Below, piece by piece: positions 41,998 to 51,314 of a DNA stretch of 64,000 bases. Where the stretch lies: NCBI RefSeq assembly GCF_963664075.1, contig NZ_OY760916.1:1862001-1926000 (forward strand), read 5' to 3'. Source of the stretch: an uncultured Desulfobulbus sp. Its GTDB lineage: Bacteria > Desulfobacterota > Desulfobulbia > Desulfobulbales > Desulfobulbaceae. Every line of letters starts with the position of its first letter. The stretch's first letter is position 1. The notes under the pieces were generated by a model. It saw nothing but the letters and a program-made list of their open reading frames with translations, did not search any database and was not told the origin of the DNA. Position numbers and translations under genes: made by a program.

Positions 41998-42213
41998 CAG
42001 CCTTCTCCTTTAATCTGTGCATAACGCACATTGTGTTTCAGGGTCAAAAAGAATATTATAGTCTACTCTATGAAGAAAATAATGCAATCGAAGAGTGGGT
42101 GTCATGCAATAAAAAACGTTTTGCCGGTATGATGGACAGGAAATAGGATTGCATGGAACACGCAGAGGCATGGGTTCACGCAGGGCATAGTTTCTTGGCA
42201 GGAGTAGACACAC

Positions 42214-43794
42214 ATGAATAATTGTACATCGATAAACATTCTCCGACAAAGATCAAGTGGTATTTTATTACCAATTTTTTCCCTTCCTGGTCCCTATGGC
42301 ATAGGTGAACTGGGGAAGAGTTCCTATGATTTTATAGATTTTCTCAAAGATTCCAAACAGAAGAGCTGGCAGATTCTCCCAACCACGCCGGTTAGTGCTC
42401 TCTTTGGAAATTCTCCGTATATGAGTATTTCCGCCTTTGCAGGCTCTCCTCTGCTCATCGACACACAGGCACTCGTTCAAGCCGGGTTCATTGATCCAGA
42501 TGATCTGCCCTCCTCTCCCTCCTTCTCGCCCTACCTTGTCGAATACGAGAAGGTTGCTGCCTTTAAGGATCAACTGTTGCAAAAGGCCTGGCAGCGATTT
42601 TTAGAAAAACCCGACGGTACCGACACCTTAAGCGAATTTGCGGCCAACCATCCCTGGGCAAAAGAGTATGCGCTCTTTGTGACTCTGAAAGCTAAAATGA
42701 ATAATGCCCCTTGGTACGAATGGCCAGAAGGGCTTCGAGAGTATGCGCCTCAGGCTTGCAGGCAGGCGGAAGTAAAATTTCAGGATGAGGTACATTATCA
42801 TCTCTTTACCCAGTACCTTTTCATGGAGCAGTGGCAGGCCCTGCATCGCTACGCCGCAGAGCAAGCTATTCAGCTCATTGGTGATCTTCCCATCTATGTT
42901 GCACTGGACAGCGTCGATGTCTGGGTTCACCAATCCATTTTTCAACTTGATCCAACCACCCGCCACCCCCTGAAGGTTGCGGGGGTTCCACCGGATTATT
43001 TCAGCGCTACCGGTCAACGCTGGGGCAACCCTTTGTACTGTTGGAATTCAAACGATGACACGGTAAAAAATCGATTATATGACTGGTGGGAGCAACGGCT
43101 GCGGCACAATTTTTCCCTGGTAGATATTGTCCGGATTGATCATTTTCGAGGGTTTGAATCCTACTGGGCTGTACCGGCAGAGGAGGAGACCGCACTCAAC
43201 GGCAGCTGGGAACCGGGCCCAGGAGAGCATTTCTTTGTGGAGATGGGGCGCCGCCTGGGAAAGATGCAAATTATTGCCGAAGATCTGGGGATTATCACCA
43301 AAGAAGTTGAGCAGCTTCGAGACTCTTTGAGCTACCCGGGAATGAATATTCTGCTCTTTGCCTTTGATGGCAACCCGGATAACAGCTATCTCCCCTACAA
43401 CATGAACAAGGCGAGTGTGGTCTATACCGGGACCCACGACAACGACACTGCTGTTGGCTGGTATCTCAGCCCCGAGGTGTCTATTGAGGCCAAACAGCAG
43501 GCCAAGCTTTTTGCCAATCGCTTCGATGATAACGCTGGCGGATTCCACAGGGAGCTCATCTATCTAGCATATGGATCACCCGCAAATCTCGCGATTATTC
43601 CCATGCAGGATGTACTGGGATTTGGCAACGATTGCCGTATGAATACCCCGGGAACAACAACCGGCAACTGGCAGTGGCGGCTGAGAGGGGCGACACTTTC
43701 CCCCGAACTCGCCAACTGGTTGAAGGCGCAGGTCGAACTGTTTGGGCGTTCTTTATCTCCCTGTCACCAATCGCCGGAAAACACTCAGGAGTAG
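42214..43794 (+). CDS. malQ: 4-alpha-glucanotransferase (amylomaltase)
   Basis: 526 residues, GH77 family length, with AGGAG ahead of the ATG. It transfers glucan segments between maltodextrins, used in glycogen or maltose metabolism. Motifs: SGILLPIFSLPGPYGIGELG at the N-terminus, IGDLPIYVALDSVDVW, the nucleophile region IVRIDHFRGFESYW, acid/base IIAEDLG and GTHDNDTAVGWY. No other glycogen genes are adjacent. Its last ten bases overlap the convergent small gene that follows. Confidence 0.93.
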   Translation: MNNCTSINILRQRSSGILLPIFSLPGPYGIGELGKSSYDFIDFLKDSKQKSWQILPTTPVSALFGNSPYMSISAFAGSPLLIDTQALVQAGFIDPDDLPSSPSFSPYLVEYEKVAAFKDQLLQKAWQRFLEKPDGTDTLSEFAANHPWAKEYALFVTLKAKMNNAPWYEWPEGLREYAPQACRQAEVKFQDEVHYHLFTQYLFMEQWQALHRYAAEQAIQLIGDLPIYVALDSVDVWVHQSIFQLDPTTRHPLKVAGVPPDYFSATGQRWGNPLYCWNSNDDTVKNRLYDWWEQRLRHNFSLVDIVRIDHFRGFESYWAVPAEEETALNGSWEPGPGEHFFVEMGRRLGKMQIIAEDLGIITKEVEQLRDSLSYPGMNILLFAFDGNPDNSYLPYNMNKASVVYTGTHDNDTAVGWYLSPEVSIEAKQQAKLFANRFDDNAGGFHRELIYLAYGSPANLAIIPMQDVLGFGNDCRMNTPGTTTGNWQWRLRGATLSPELANWLKAQVELFGRSLSPCHQSPENTQE

Positions 43795-44045
43795 ATCAAG
43801 ACAATGGCATCCTGATTAAAGGAGAGTCGGAGCCGTCCCCCATGGTTGCGACCATAGACTTCCCACCCCGGTTCACCTTTGATCTCACAGTGAAGACACT
43901 GGGGAGAGTGAATGTTTTGCAGGCTGTCATTCCAACTGACCAGAGTGTACTCTTTATCATTCTGCCCAGCCAAGGCATCGCCCAGGAGCCGGGCCAGGGT
44001 GAAATCAAGGACTGTTCCTTCAAGAGTGATTGCTATATTTTGCAT
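43785..44045 (-). CDS. AF1514-family small protein
   Basis: 86 residues from ATG 44045, preceded by GAGGAAAGG; an upstream ATG at 44096 is less likely. The pattern (EGTVLDFTLARLLGDALAG, TLVSWNDSLQNIHSPQC, then PGWEVYGRNHGGRLRLSFN) matches the AF1514 family, small uncharacterised proteins named after an Archaeoglobus member and common in sulfate reducers. The call is from memory of the family pattern. Convergent with malQ, sharing ten bases at the 3' ends. Confidence 0.65.
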   Translation of the reverse strand: MQNIAITLEGTVLDFTLARLLGDALAGQNDKEYTLVSWNDSLQNIHSPQCLHCEIKGEPGWEVYGRNHGGRLRLSFNQDAIVLIYS

Positions 44046-44269
44046 CCTTTCCTCTCTATATTGCTTTTGATAGATCATACCGTACAAGGTTTTCAATGAG
44101 GTATCTATAAAGCAATTGATGAAACCCTACATTCGCCCTGATAATGATTCTTCTCTTTGCAAGTGAGCGCCGTTATCGACTATACTGGCTTCGTGTTGAT
44201 GCGGACTTTTGAGCATCCCCAGGCTGTTTGTCTAATCACCGATTATATTACGACCAAGGAGGATTTGCT

Positions 44270-45595
44270 GTGAGGAAAACATTGTTCCCGGTGCTGCTGT
44301 GTATGTCACTTGGCCTCTTGGCTGGAGGCTGTGCAGGAGATAAAGCTGAGATGGGCTCATCCCACAAAATGGCGATGCATACCCAGGCTGAAACAGGTGT
44401 CTACACGGGCAAGGTCGCTGGCGTTTCCCAGCGGGCTCAGACTTTATCGATAACTGTTGGCGCAAAACATGATGGTGGTTCCAAAGGCAAGGTGATGATG
44501 CTCAAGTTTGACGCCGATACCAAGGGAATGAATGTCGCCGCCAAGGGAAAACCGGTTAAGGTTGCGTACGAAAAACGTGGCAACGATCTCTATGCCACAC
44601 AAGTTGAACTGAAGATAGCAAAACTGCCTGCAGGTATCACAGAGATAAAAACCAAAGAACTCAAGCAACTGCTTGATGATGGCAAAAAACTCTACCTGGT
44701 CGATTCCCGTCCCACCGGACGCTACAATCAGGGACACCTGCCTGGCGCCCACTCTATTCCCCTGCCAGTGCTCAAGGAGAAAAAAGTAGCTGTTCTTCCA
44801 AGAAACAAAAGTACAATGCTTGTTTTTTACTGCGGTGGCATTACCTGTCCCCTCTCCCCCAGCTCTGCGATAATTGCCAAAGATCTTGGTTACACGAATG
44901 TGCATGTCTATCATGAGGGTGAGCCAGCCTGGTCCAAACAGGATCTTCCGACCTACTCCACAAACTCCTATATCAAAAAAGGGAATGTGGTACTGATTGA
45001 TATTCGTCCCACCGAAGAGGCTATTTCCGGACGGATCAAGGGGGCCTACTCGGTTCCTTATGAAATGTTGGAAGACCGCCTTGATGATGTTCCCCGTAAC
45101 GCGCCTATCGTGCTCTACGGAAATGATGAGGTTGTAGAAGCCGTGGCTGATGTTCGCTTTGAAGGCTTTAAACAGGTCTCTCTAGTGGAAGGCGGTTATA
45201 CCGGTTGGCTTAAATCCGGTGGGGAGGTTGAAAAAGGCCCGATCTACAATATGGAGATCAAATGGGTAAGAAAGCTTGGCAAAGGGGAGGTCTCTGTTGC
45301 CGATTTTCGAAAGGCTGCTTCAGGGGAAGATAAAGATGCTATTATCGTCGATGCTCGCACCAAGGCCGAGGTGGCTGAGTTGGGCACCTTTAAAAACACA
45401 GTCAATATTCCTTTGGATGAGATCCCCGCTCGTATGCATGAGCTGCCCAAAGACAAGAAAATCTATGTTCACTGTTCAACAGGTGCTCGGGCCGACATGG
45501 CCTATAATGAGCTCATCAAAAACGGATACAACGCCAAATTCCTGCTGCTCAACATTAAAGATGCCGCCTGTGACTGCGAGATTATCAGGCCGTAA
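44270..45595 (+). CDS. Triple-rhodanese lipoprotein
   Basis: 441 residues from a GTG behind AAGGAGG. The N-terminus is a lipoprotein signal (LLAGGC, lipidated Cys21), then a small beta-rich domain (about 40-125, including GKVAGVSQRAQTLSI) and three rhodanese domains. Domain 1 (about 130-230) has the active-site loop FYCGGITCPLSP with Cys188. Domain 2 (about 235-325) has VLYGNDEV in that place and lacks the cysteine. Domain 3 (about 345-440) has VHCSTGARADM with Cys402. Rhodaneses carry sulfane sulfur; an outer-facing or periplasmic sulfur carrier fits a sulfur-metabolising host (inference). It stands alone with its own terminator. Confidence 0.85.
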   Translation: MRKTLFPVLLCMSLGLLAGGCAGDKAEMGSSHKMAMHTQAETGVYTGKVAGVSQRAQTLSITVGAKHDGGSKGKVMMLKFDADTKGMNVAAKGKPVKVAYEKRGNDLYATQVELKIAKLPAGITEIKTKELKQLLDDGKKLYLVDSRPTGRYNQGHLPGAHSIPLPVLKEKKVAVLPRNKSTMLVFYCGGITCPLSPSSAIIAKDLGYTNVHVYHEGEPAWSKQDLPTYSTNSYIKKGNVVLIDIRPTEEAISGRIKGAYSVPYEMLEDRLDDVPRNAPIVLYGNDEVVEAVADVRFEGFKQVSLVEGGYTGWLKSGGEVEKGPIYNMEIKWVRKLGKGEVSVADFRKAASGEDKDAIIVDARTKAEVAELGTFKNTVNIPLDEIPARMHELPKDKKIYVHCSTGARADMAYNELIKNGYNAKFLLLNIKDAACDCEIIRP

Positions 45596-45615
45596 TCAGG
45601 GGTAACGAATACAAA

Positions 45616-45659
45616 AAACGTCCTGTCTGGCAGTGCTGCCGGGCAGGACGTTTTTTTTT
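45616..45659 (+). terminator. Rho-independent terminator of the rhodanese gene
   Basis: A 15-bp stem (45618-45632 with 45637-45651, two G-T pairs) with loop GTGC, followed by nine T. Confidence 0.9.
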
Positions 45660-45666
45660 GGGGGAT

Positions 45667-45990
45667 TCAGATCGCTTTGACCTCTTCGAGCAGAGCACTC
45701 ATCTCGTCAATTTTTTGTCTGGCAACAGCCACGGAACCATCCCGGGCATCGGATTCCATAGCCATGGCTATGTCCCGTATTCCCTCCATTCCCAGACTTG
45801 CCGAGGCGCCTTTCAGGCTATGTGCAGCACGAACGACACCATCGGTATCCTCGCTGTTGATCGCCTGCTGTAGCTGCTCAAGATCTGCGCTTGCAGAATC
45901 TTTAAACAGGATGAGAAGTTCCTCGAGTAATTCTTCATCGCCTGCGGTTTGCTCAAGAGCGAACTCCCTATTCCAGTGTAAATCTGCCAT
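45667..45990 (-). CDS. Stand-alone Hpt phosphotransfer protein
   Basis: 107 residues from ATG 45990 behind GGAGG. All-helical Hpt domain with the phospho-acceptor histidine in AAHSLKGASASLG, typical of the intermediate in four-step phosphorelays. No kinase or receiver is adjacent. It starts 15 bases after tsaC on the same strand and is likely part of the purDE-tsaC transcript, which is an odd setting for a signalling protein. Confidence 0.85.
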   Translation of the reverse strand: MADLHWNREFALEQTAGDEELLEELLILFKDSASADLEQLQQAINSEDTDGVVRAAHSLKGASASLGMEGIRDIAMAMESDARDGSVAVARQKIDEMSALLEEVKAI

Positions 45991-46005
45991 ATACGCCTCC
46001 AAAAA

Positions 46006-46647
46006 TTATCGGGATATGGATAAATTGTATGCTGCGGTTATCTTCTCTACCAGCGAAAAAACAATTTTTCCTGCACGAAAACAACAAATAACCCCATCTT
46101 TAAGTCCAACCAAGGTCGACCCTTGCCCCCCCGGGGTCTCACCACCGTCAAGAATCAGATCGACCTGGCCATCAAACATGTCAAGCACTTCCTGGGCATT
46201 GGTGGCTGCGGGTTGGCCAGAAATATTGGCACTGGTCGCGGTAACCGGTGAGTCAAAGCTCTGAAGCAGCTGGTTTGCCAGAGGGTGGGGAGAATGGCGG
46301 GCAGCTATCGTCCCTGTTCCCCCGGTTAAACGGGTGGAGCAGATTGGTTTGGCAGGAAAAATAAGACTGAGTGGTCCGGGCCAGAAGTGTTCTATCAGGG
46401 GAGAGAAGGAAGGTGGTATTGTCTGAGCTACCAACGCAAGCTGCCGTGGGGATGCAACCAGGAGAAGAATTGGAAGAGCACCCGAACGTTTCTTAAGTTG
46501 ATAGAGCCGATCAACAGCCCGTTCGTTAAAGGGATCAACCGCCAGACCGTAATAGGTTTCCGTGGGAAAGCCGACCACACCTCCAGCACGCAGTATGGTG
46601 GCTGCCTGCTGAAGGGTGGATGCATCAGGGAAAACTATGGAATTCAA
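46006..46647 (-). CDS. tsaC: L-threonylcarbamoyladenylate synthase
   Basis: 213 residues of the Sua5/YciO/YrdC family. TsaC makes threonylcarbamoyl-AMP for the t6A37 modification of tRNAs that read ANN codons. Typical features: GGVVGFPTETYYGLAVDPFN, the KKRSGALPILLLV lysine region, FWPGPLSLIF and SANISGQPAATNAQEV. The start is a TTG overlapping the purDE stop (TTGA), so translation is coupled; no ATG is available nearby. Confidence 0.9.
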   Translation of the reverse strand: MNSIVFPDASTLQQAATILRAGGVVGFPTETYYGLAVDPFNERAVDRLYQLKKRSGALPILLLVASPRQLALVAQTIPPSFSPLIEHFWPGPLSLIFPAKPICSTRLTGGTGTIAARHSPHPLANQLLQSFDSPVTATSANISGQPAATNAQEVLDMFDGQVDLILDGGETPGGQGSTLVGLKDGVICCFRAGKIVFSLVEKITAAYNLSISR

Positions 46648-48419
46648 CCTTGCAGAGCCTTGTTTTTTGCGGCAACCTGCTGTGCCATTTCGTCGGCATG
46701 CTCAACGAGTTTTTGCTGCAGGCTGTCATCTGCAAGAGCAAGAATGCGAACGGCAAGCACCGCCGCGTTTTTGGCTCCTGCTTTACCAATGCCCATGGTG
46801 GCCACCGGAATACCTGGAGGCATCTGAACGGTTGAAAGCAGGGCATCAAGGCCATTGAGTGAAGAGGCATCCAGTGGAACACCGATCACGGGCACTGTGG
46901 TGTGCGCGGCCATAACTCCAGCAAGATGAGCTGCCATGCCAGCACCAGCAATAATGATTTTCAGACCACGTTCTCGGGCAGTGGCTGCATAGTTGGCAGC
47001 ATGCTCAGGCGTGCGGTGGGCTGAGGTAATCAACATTTCATACCCGACCCCCTTGCCTTTGAGGAAATCGGCGGCTGCCTGCATCACAGGAAGATCAGAG
47101 TCACTGCCCATAACAATGCCCACCTGGGGGCTGCTACTTGTGCCGTTGAGGCGAGCCAGAGCACGGTGCCCGATATCGCGGCGGTAGTAACAGCCCTGCC
47201 AGGAAATGACAGAGACCGCTTCATATGCCTGGGCAAGGGCCTGTTGAATGTCATCGCCAATGGCAGTGACACCAAGAACGCGACCACCAGCGGTCGCAAC
47301 CTGACGCCCCTGCATGGCCGTTCCTGCGTGAAATACCTCAACGTTATCAATCTTTGAGGCCTTGATCAAGCCGGCGATCGGGGCCCCTGTGGTGTATTTT
47401 CCGGGATAGCCACCAGATGCCATAACCACGCAGACGGTTGGGCGAGGATCAATATCAAGAGTGATCTGATCCAAGGTGCCATTGATGCAGGCTTCGAAGA
47501 TATCAACCAGGTCTGATTTGAGGCGCATCAACAGGGGTTGACATTCAGGATCTCCAAAGCGGCAGTTGAACTCCAGGACGTTGATGCGATCGCCATCGAT
47601 CATGAGCCCTGCATAGAGCATTCCTCTATAGGGGCGTCCTTCCGCCGCCATGCCTTGAATCGTGGGCAGCATCACCTCTTGCATGACACGCTGATGCAGT
47701 GAATCGTTCATGACCGGTGCAGGGGAGTAGGCCCCCATGCCACCGGTATTGGGCCCTTTGTCTCCCTCAAAGATCGCTTTATGATCCTGGGAGGTAGGCA
47801 GCGGCAACACAGTTTTGCCATCGGTGAAGGCGATAAACGAGGCTTCTTCTCCAAGGAGGAACTCTTCGACAACAACCTTACTGCCGGCCTGACCAAAGGC
47901 CTTGTCCTTCATGATTAGGTCAATCGCCTCTTCGGCTTCCTCACGAGTCTGGGCAATGATAACCCCTTTACCAGCTGCCAGACCATCAGCTTTGATTACG
48001 CAGGGAAGCCCTATGGATTTAACAAATTTTTTAGCGGCTCCCCGTTTATTGAAGGTGCCATACTTGGCAGAAGGAATATTGTATTTAGCAAGAAAATCTT
48101 TGGTAAAGACCTTGCTTCCTTCCAAGATAGCGCCTTTGGAGTCTGGTCCGAAGATGGCAAGTCCTTCACTTTCAAAAGTATCGACAATGCCTTGGGTAAG
48201 CGGGTCCTCTGGGCCAACCACGGTCAGATCGATTTCTTTCTCCTGGGCAAAGGCCAGCAGACTGGGAACGTCTCCAGCTGCAATATCGACACATTCGGCG
48301 ATGGATTTAATCCCGGCGTTGCCTGGGGCGCAATAAACTGCGTCCACTTTGTTAGATTGTTTCAGTTTCCACACTAATGCGTGTTCACGTCCACCGCTGC
48401 CGATAACCAATACTTTCAT
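46644..48419 (-). CDS. purD: PurD-PurE fusion: GAR synthetase plus N5-CAIR mutase
   Basis: 591 residues in one uninterrupted frame. Residues 1 to about 420 are PurD, phosphoribosylamine-glycine ligase: LVIGSGGREHALVWKL, KADGLAAGKGVIIA, GPNTGGMGAYSPAP and EFNCRFGDPECQ. After a short linker (RLNGTSSSPQ) residues from about 434 to 591 are PurE: VGIVMGSDSDLPVM, SAHRTPEHAA, GAGMAAHLAGVMAAHTTVPVIGVP. The two activities are normally separate proteins, steps 2 and 6 of purine synthesis. GGAGGAG precedes the ATG. Followed by tsaC with overlap. Confidence 0.93.
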   Translation of the reverse strand: MKVLVIGSGGREHALVWKLKQSNKVDAVYCAPGNAGIKSIAECVDIAAGDVPSLLAFAQEKEIDLTVVGPEDPLTQGIVDTFESEGLAIFGPDSKGAILEGSKVFTKDFLAKYNIPSAKYGTFNKRGAAKKFVKSIGLPCVIKADGLAAGKGVIIAQTREEAEEAIDLIMKDKAFGQAGSKVVVEEFLLGEEASFIAFTDGKTVLPLPTSQDHKAIFEGDKGPNTGGMGAYSPAPVMNDSLHQRVMQEVMLPTIQGMAAEGRPYRGMLYAGLMIDGDRINVLEFNCRFGDPECQPLLMRLKSDLVDIFEACINGTLDQITLDIDPRPTVCVVMASGGYPGKYTTGAPIAGLIKASKIDNVEVFHAGTAMQGRQVATAGGRVLGVTAIGDDIQQALAQAYEAVSVISWQGCYYRRDIGHRALARLNGTSSSPQVGIVMGSDSDLPVMQAAADFLKGKGVGYEMLITSAHRTPEHAANYAATARERGLKIIIAGAGMAAHLAGVMAAHTTVPVIGVPLDASSLNGLDALLSTVQMPPGIPVATMGIGKAGAKNAAVLAVRILALADDSLQQKLVEHADEMAQQVAAKNKALQG

Positions 48420-48650
48420 TCAATCTCCTCCGACCATTTGTAAGTGGGCCATTACTCTTTGGGTTCTGCTTCCTTTTAATAAAAAATATCAAAGCTCGTC
48501 CATAAAAATGTAATCGAATTCAGCGACTTCATCTTTGATAACTTCGATACTTAACTGCCATTTATCTTGACATGCCTATTTATAAACTGGTACTGTGCGG
48601 AATGAGGACTCATTCATTTTTTGCAGCATTTGCCTGTTTAAACATAATAA

Positions 48651-49244
48651 ATGAAATCACCAGATAAGCATCGTAAAATCATACGTGCTGCCACCAAAGT
48701 GTTCGCGAAAAAAGGCTTTTTCAATGCTCGAATCTCCGACATTGCCAAAGAAGCCAAGGTGGCGGATGGAACGATATACCTCTATTTCAATAACAAAGCT
48801 GACATTCTGCTCTCTGTTTTTGAACAGGAAATCGGTAAGCTTATTGATCAGGTCGCGGGACTGTTGGAAAAAGAAACAGACCCGCAGGAAAAACTGCGCA
48901 TCTTCATTACCAACCATTTAGAGGAAATGAAGAAGAACAGATACCTGGCCGAGGTTATACATATCGAACTCAGACAAACCAGCAAACTGATTCGCGAGTA
49001 CCGTAAAAACACGTTTAATGAGTATCTCGCAATCATTGCACAAATTATAAAAGAAGGCCAAGAAAATGGTGCTTTTCGCCCGGAGCTTCATCCGCATGTT
49101 ATTCGGCAGATGATTTTTGGCTCCCTGGACGAGATTTCCCGTTGCTGGCACGTGGGAAGCGATTGCTCGTTTTCGACAGACGAGATGAGTTGTCAGATGA
49201 CCACACTCTTTCAAAGCGGCTTGCTCGCCCCTCATTCGCCCTAA
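48651..49244 (+). CDS. TetR/AcrR-family regulator
   Basis: 197 residues. The N-terminal helix-turn-helix is clear (IIRAATKVFAKKGFFNARISDIAKEAKVADGTIYLYFNNKADIL). The ligand-binding part (about 60-197) includes HIELRQTSKLIREYRK and resembles FadR-type TetR regulators of fatty-acid metabolism. That similarity is loose. No target gene is adjacent: purDE is divergent and greA convergent. TATCAAAG and CTTTGATA half-sites in the 230-base upstream region (48487-48494 and 48533-48540) might be an operator, but they are 38 bases apart. Confidence 0.85.
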   Translation: MKSPDKHRKIIRAATKVFAKKGFFNARISDIAKEAKVADGTIYLYFNNKADILLSVFEQEIGKLIDQVAGLLEKETDPQEKLRIFITNHLEEMKKNRYLAEVIHIELRQTSKLIREYRKNTFNEYLAIIAQIIKEGQENGAFRPELHPHVIRQMIFGSLDEISRCWHVGSDCSFSTDEMSCQMTTLFQSGLLAPHSP

Positions 49245-49282
49245 TCCTTCCACTCTATCCGCGATATCCCTGCAGGATGTAT

Positions 49283-49319
49283 CAAAAAACGAAAGGACAC
49301 TCCGTGGTGTGTCCTTTCG
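49283..49319. terminator. Bidirectional terminator between the TetR gene and greA
   Basis: CGAAAGGACAC (49290-49300) and GTGTCCTTTCG (49309-49319) form an 11-bp stem with an 8-base loop; a run of six T follows on the minus strand and four on the plus. Confidence 0.85.
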
Positions 49320-49334
49320 TTTTACTGCGTCTTT

Positions 49335-49820
49335 TTACTGGATTTTACCTGACTCGATATCCATCACTTCAAATTCACGCATTCCTCCGGGGGTTTTGGT
49401 GAGAACTTCGTCACCAACCTCTTTCCCTAGAAGCGCACGCCCAAGCGGTGAGAGCACTGAAATAGATCCTTTTTTGACATCTGCTTCTTCAGGTCCAAGA
49501 AGCTGGTAAGTGACCTCTGATTCGCTTGCCAGGTCCATCAAAGTGACAACGGTTCCAAAGACAGCGCGATCCGTAGAAACTTTGGAGCAATCGATTACTT
49601 CCGCTCGACTCAATTTATCTTTGAGCTCAAGAATTCTTCCTTCGGTCAGACTCTGCCGTTCTTTGGCGGCATGGTACTCGGCGTTTTCGCTGAGATCTCC
49701 ATGCGCACGCGCAACCTCGATTGCCTTGACGATTTCAGGCCGCTCTACCCGTTCAAGCCGTTCCAGCTCTTCACGCAGCTGCCGATTCCCTGCCAAGGAC
49801 ATCGGGATACGTTCAACCAT
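49335..49820 (-). CDS. greA: Transcription elongation factor GreA
   Basis: 161 residues from ATG 49820 behind GGAGG. GreA frees backtracked RNA polymerase by stimulating transcript cleavage. The N-terminal coiled coil carries ARAHGDLSENAEYHAAKERQ with the conserved acidic tip, and the C-terminal FKBP-like domain has VVTLMD, KKGSISVLSPLGRALLGKEVGDE and TPGG. In-frame sequence back to 49853 is open but is not family-like. Confidence 0.95.
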   Translation of the reverse strand: MVERIPMSLAGNRQLREELERLERVERPEIVKAIEVARAHGDLSENAEYHAAKERQSLTEGRILELKDKLSRAEVIDCSKVSTDRAVFGTVVTLMDLASESEVTYQLLGPEEADVKKGSISVLSPLGRALLGKEVGDEVLTKTPGGMREFEVMDIESGKIQ

Positions 49821-49878
49821 GTCAACTTTCCTCCATAATTGTATTCGTTGCACCCTACTCTGGGGTACAAAAGAGAAG

Positions 49879-49905
49879 AAAGCGTTGGGGATGCCCCAAC
49901 GCTTT
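49879..49905. terminator. Strong hairpin between greA and the DegT gene
   Basis: AAAGCGTTGGGG (49879-49890) and CCCCAACGCTTT (49894-49905) pair perfectly over 12 bp around ATG. On the minus strand a pyrimidine-rich TTCTTCTCTTTTG follows, so it may end the DegT transcript, about 170 bases past its stop. Confidence 0.6.
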
Positions 49906-50074
49906 CAGCTTTTGCGCTTGATATCTGTTGCTTTTCAACAGATGAAAATAATCATGCTTTTATGCGCGCATCTTTGTTTGAGAAAATATGAAATCAAAAC
50001 AGAGAAGTAAAGATTGTTTTCTCTAGCTTCTTCTGATACCAAAGACACACTGCTTGTGCAAGTTTAACTCGCAA

Positions 50075-51262
50075 TCAATTACCGTTGTAGAACCGGGCAA
50101 TAGTTGTGACTACATATTCAAGCTGCTCAGTGCTCAGCTCAGGATAAATCGGCAATGCCAATGAATCTGCGGCTGCAGCCTCAGCAATCGGAAAACTCTG
50201 GGTACCGTATCCAAGCTCTGCAATGCATTCCTGCTGGTGGAGGCAAAGCGGATAGTAAATCTCACAACCAACTGAATTGTCCTGGAGAAACTGACGCAGC
50301 TCGTCACGTTTGGGCACATGAATGACAAACTGGTTGTAGATATGATGATTATGTTGTTCTGCACCTGCAACCTGAGCATACACGGCTGATGGCAGCACAA
50401 CCGGCTCATTGACAAGGCCGGCCTCTGCGAAAAGTCTGGTATAGGTGGCCGCATTTTCACGACGTCCTGCATGCCAGTTTTCCAGATGGTCCAGCTTAAT
50501 AGAGAGGACAACTGCCTGAATGGGATCAAGGCGAAAGTTACCACCAACCCGTGAGTGGTAATATTTAGGTTCTGCTCCGTGGTTACGGTTAGAGCGCAGG
50601 ATACCCGCGTAGGCTTCATCTGAGGTGGTAATCATGCCACCATCGCCAATTCCACCAAGGTTTTTACTGGGGAAAAAGGAAAAACATCCAGCTATCCCCA
50701 TGCCGCCGGCACGTCGCCAGGTTATATTCCCCTGCTCTTCAAAAGGATACTCCGCACCAATAGCCTGGGCGGCGTCCTCGATCACAGGAACGCCGTACTC
50801 TTTGGAGAGTGCCATGATGGGCTGCATGTCTGCGCATTGGCCATAGAGATGCACAGGGATCATGGCTTTGATGCGGTTTTCTCCAGCACGGTCAGCCTTG
50901 AGGGCTTCTGCAGCAAGGGCGGGATCCATGTTAAGGCTTTGAGGGGTTACATCAACAAAGAGTGGCTTTGCCCCGACCCGGAGAATAGTTCCCATGGTGG
51001 CAAAAAAGGTATAAGGGGTGGTTAAGACCAGGTCCCCTGGACCTATATCCAGAGACATCAAAGAGTTTAACAGGGCATCGGTTCCGGAAGAAACACCGAC
51101 GCCATACGTGGCCTGTGAGTACTGGGCCACTTTCTCCTCAAGCTCAGTCACTTCACGGCCAAGGATATATCCGGTGGAATCTAGAACGCGGGTCACGGCC
51201 TCAAGCATTTGTGTGCGCAACGGGGCCAACTGGGGTTTCAAGTCAAGCAAAGGTACATTCAT
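50075..51262 (-). CDS. DegT/DnrJ/EryC1/StrS-family aminotransferase
   Basis: 395 residues. PLP-dependent sugar aminotransferase fold with VGVSSGTDALLNSLMSL, VIPVHLYGQCADM, VIEDAAQAIGAEY and the PLP-lysine loop SFFPSKNLGGIGDGGM, then NFRLDPIQAVVL. Such enzymes aminate keto-sugars for surface polysaccharides or glycoconjugates. No sugar-nucleotide genes are in the window, so the substrate is unknown. The sequence places it between rpoH (52 bases upstream) and greA. Confidence 0.88.
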   Translation of the reverse strand: MNVPLLDLKPQLAPLRTQMLEAVTRVLDSTGYILGREVTELEEKVAQYSQATYGVGVSSGTDALLNSLMSLDIGPGDLVLTTPYTFFATMGTILRVGAKPLFVDVTPQSLNMDPALAAEALKADRAGENRIKAMIPVHLYGQCADMQPIMALSKEYGVPVIEDAAQAIGAEYPFEEQGNITWRRAGGMGIAGCFSFFPSKNLGGIGDGGMITTSDEAYAGILRSNRNHGAEPKYYHSRVGGNFRLDPIQAVVLSIKLDHLENWHAGRRENAATYTRLFAEAGLVNEPVVLPSAVYAQVAGAEQHNHHIYNQFVIHVPKRDELRQFLQDNSVGCEIYYPLCLHQQECIAELGYGTQSFPIAEAAAADSLALPIYPELSTEQLEYVVTTIARFYNGN

Positions 51263-51314
51263 GGGAACTACTAAAGAATAAAGTTTGGGAAGAATGTTGA
51301 AAAGAACGAAGAAC

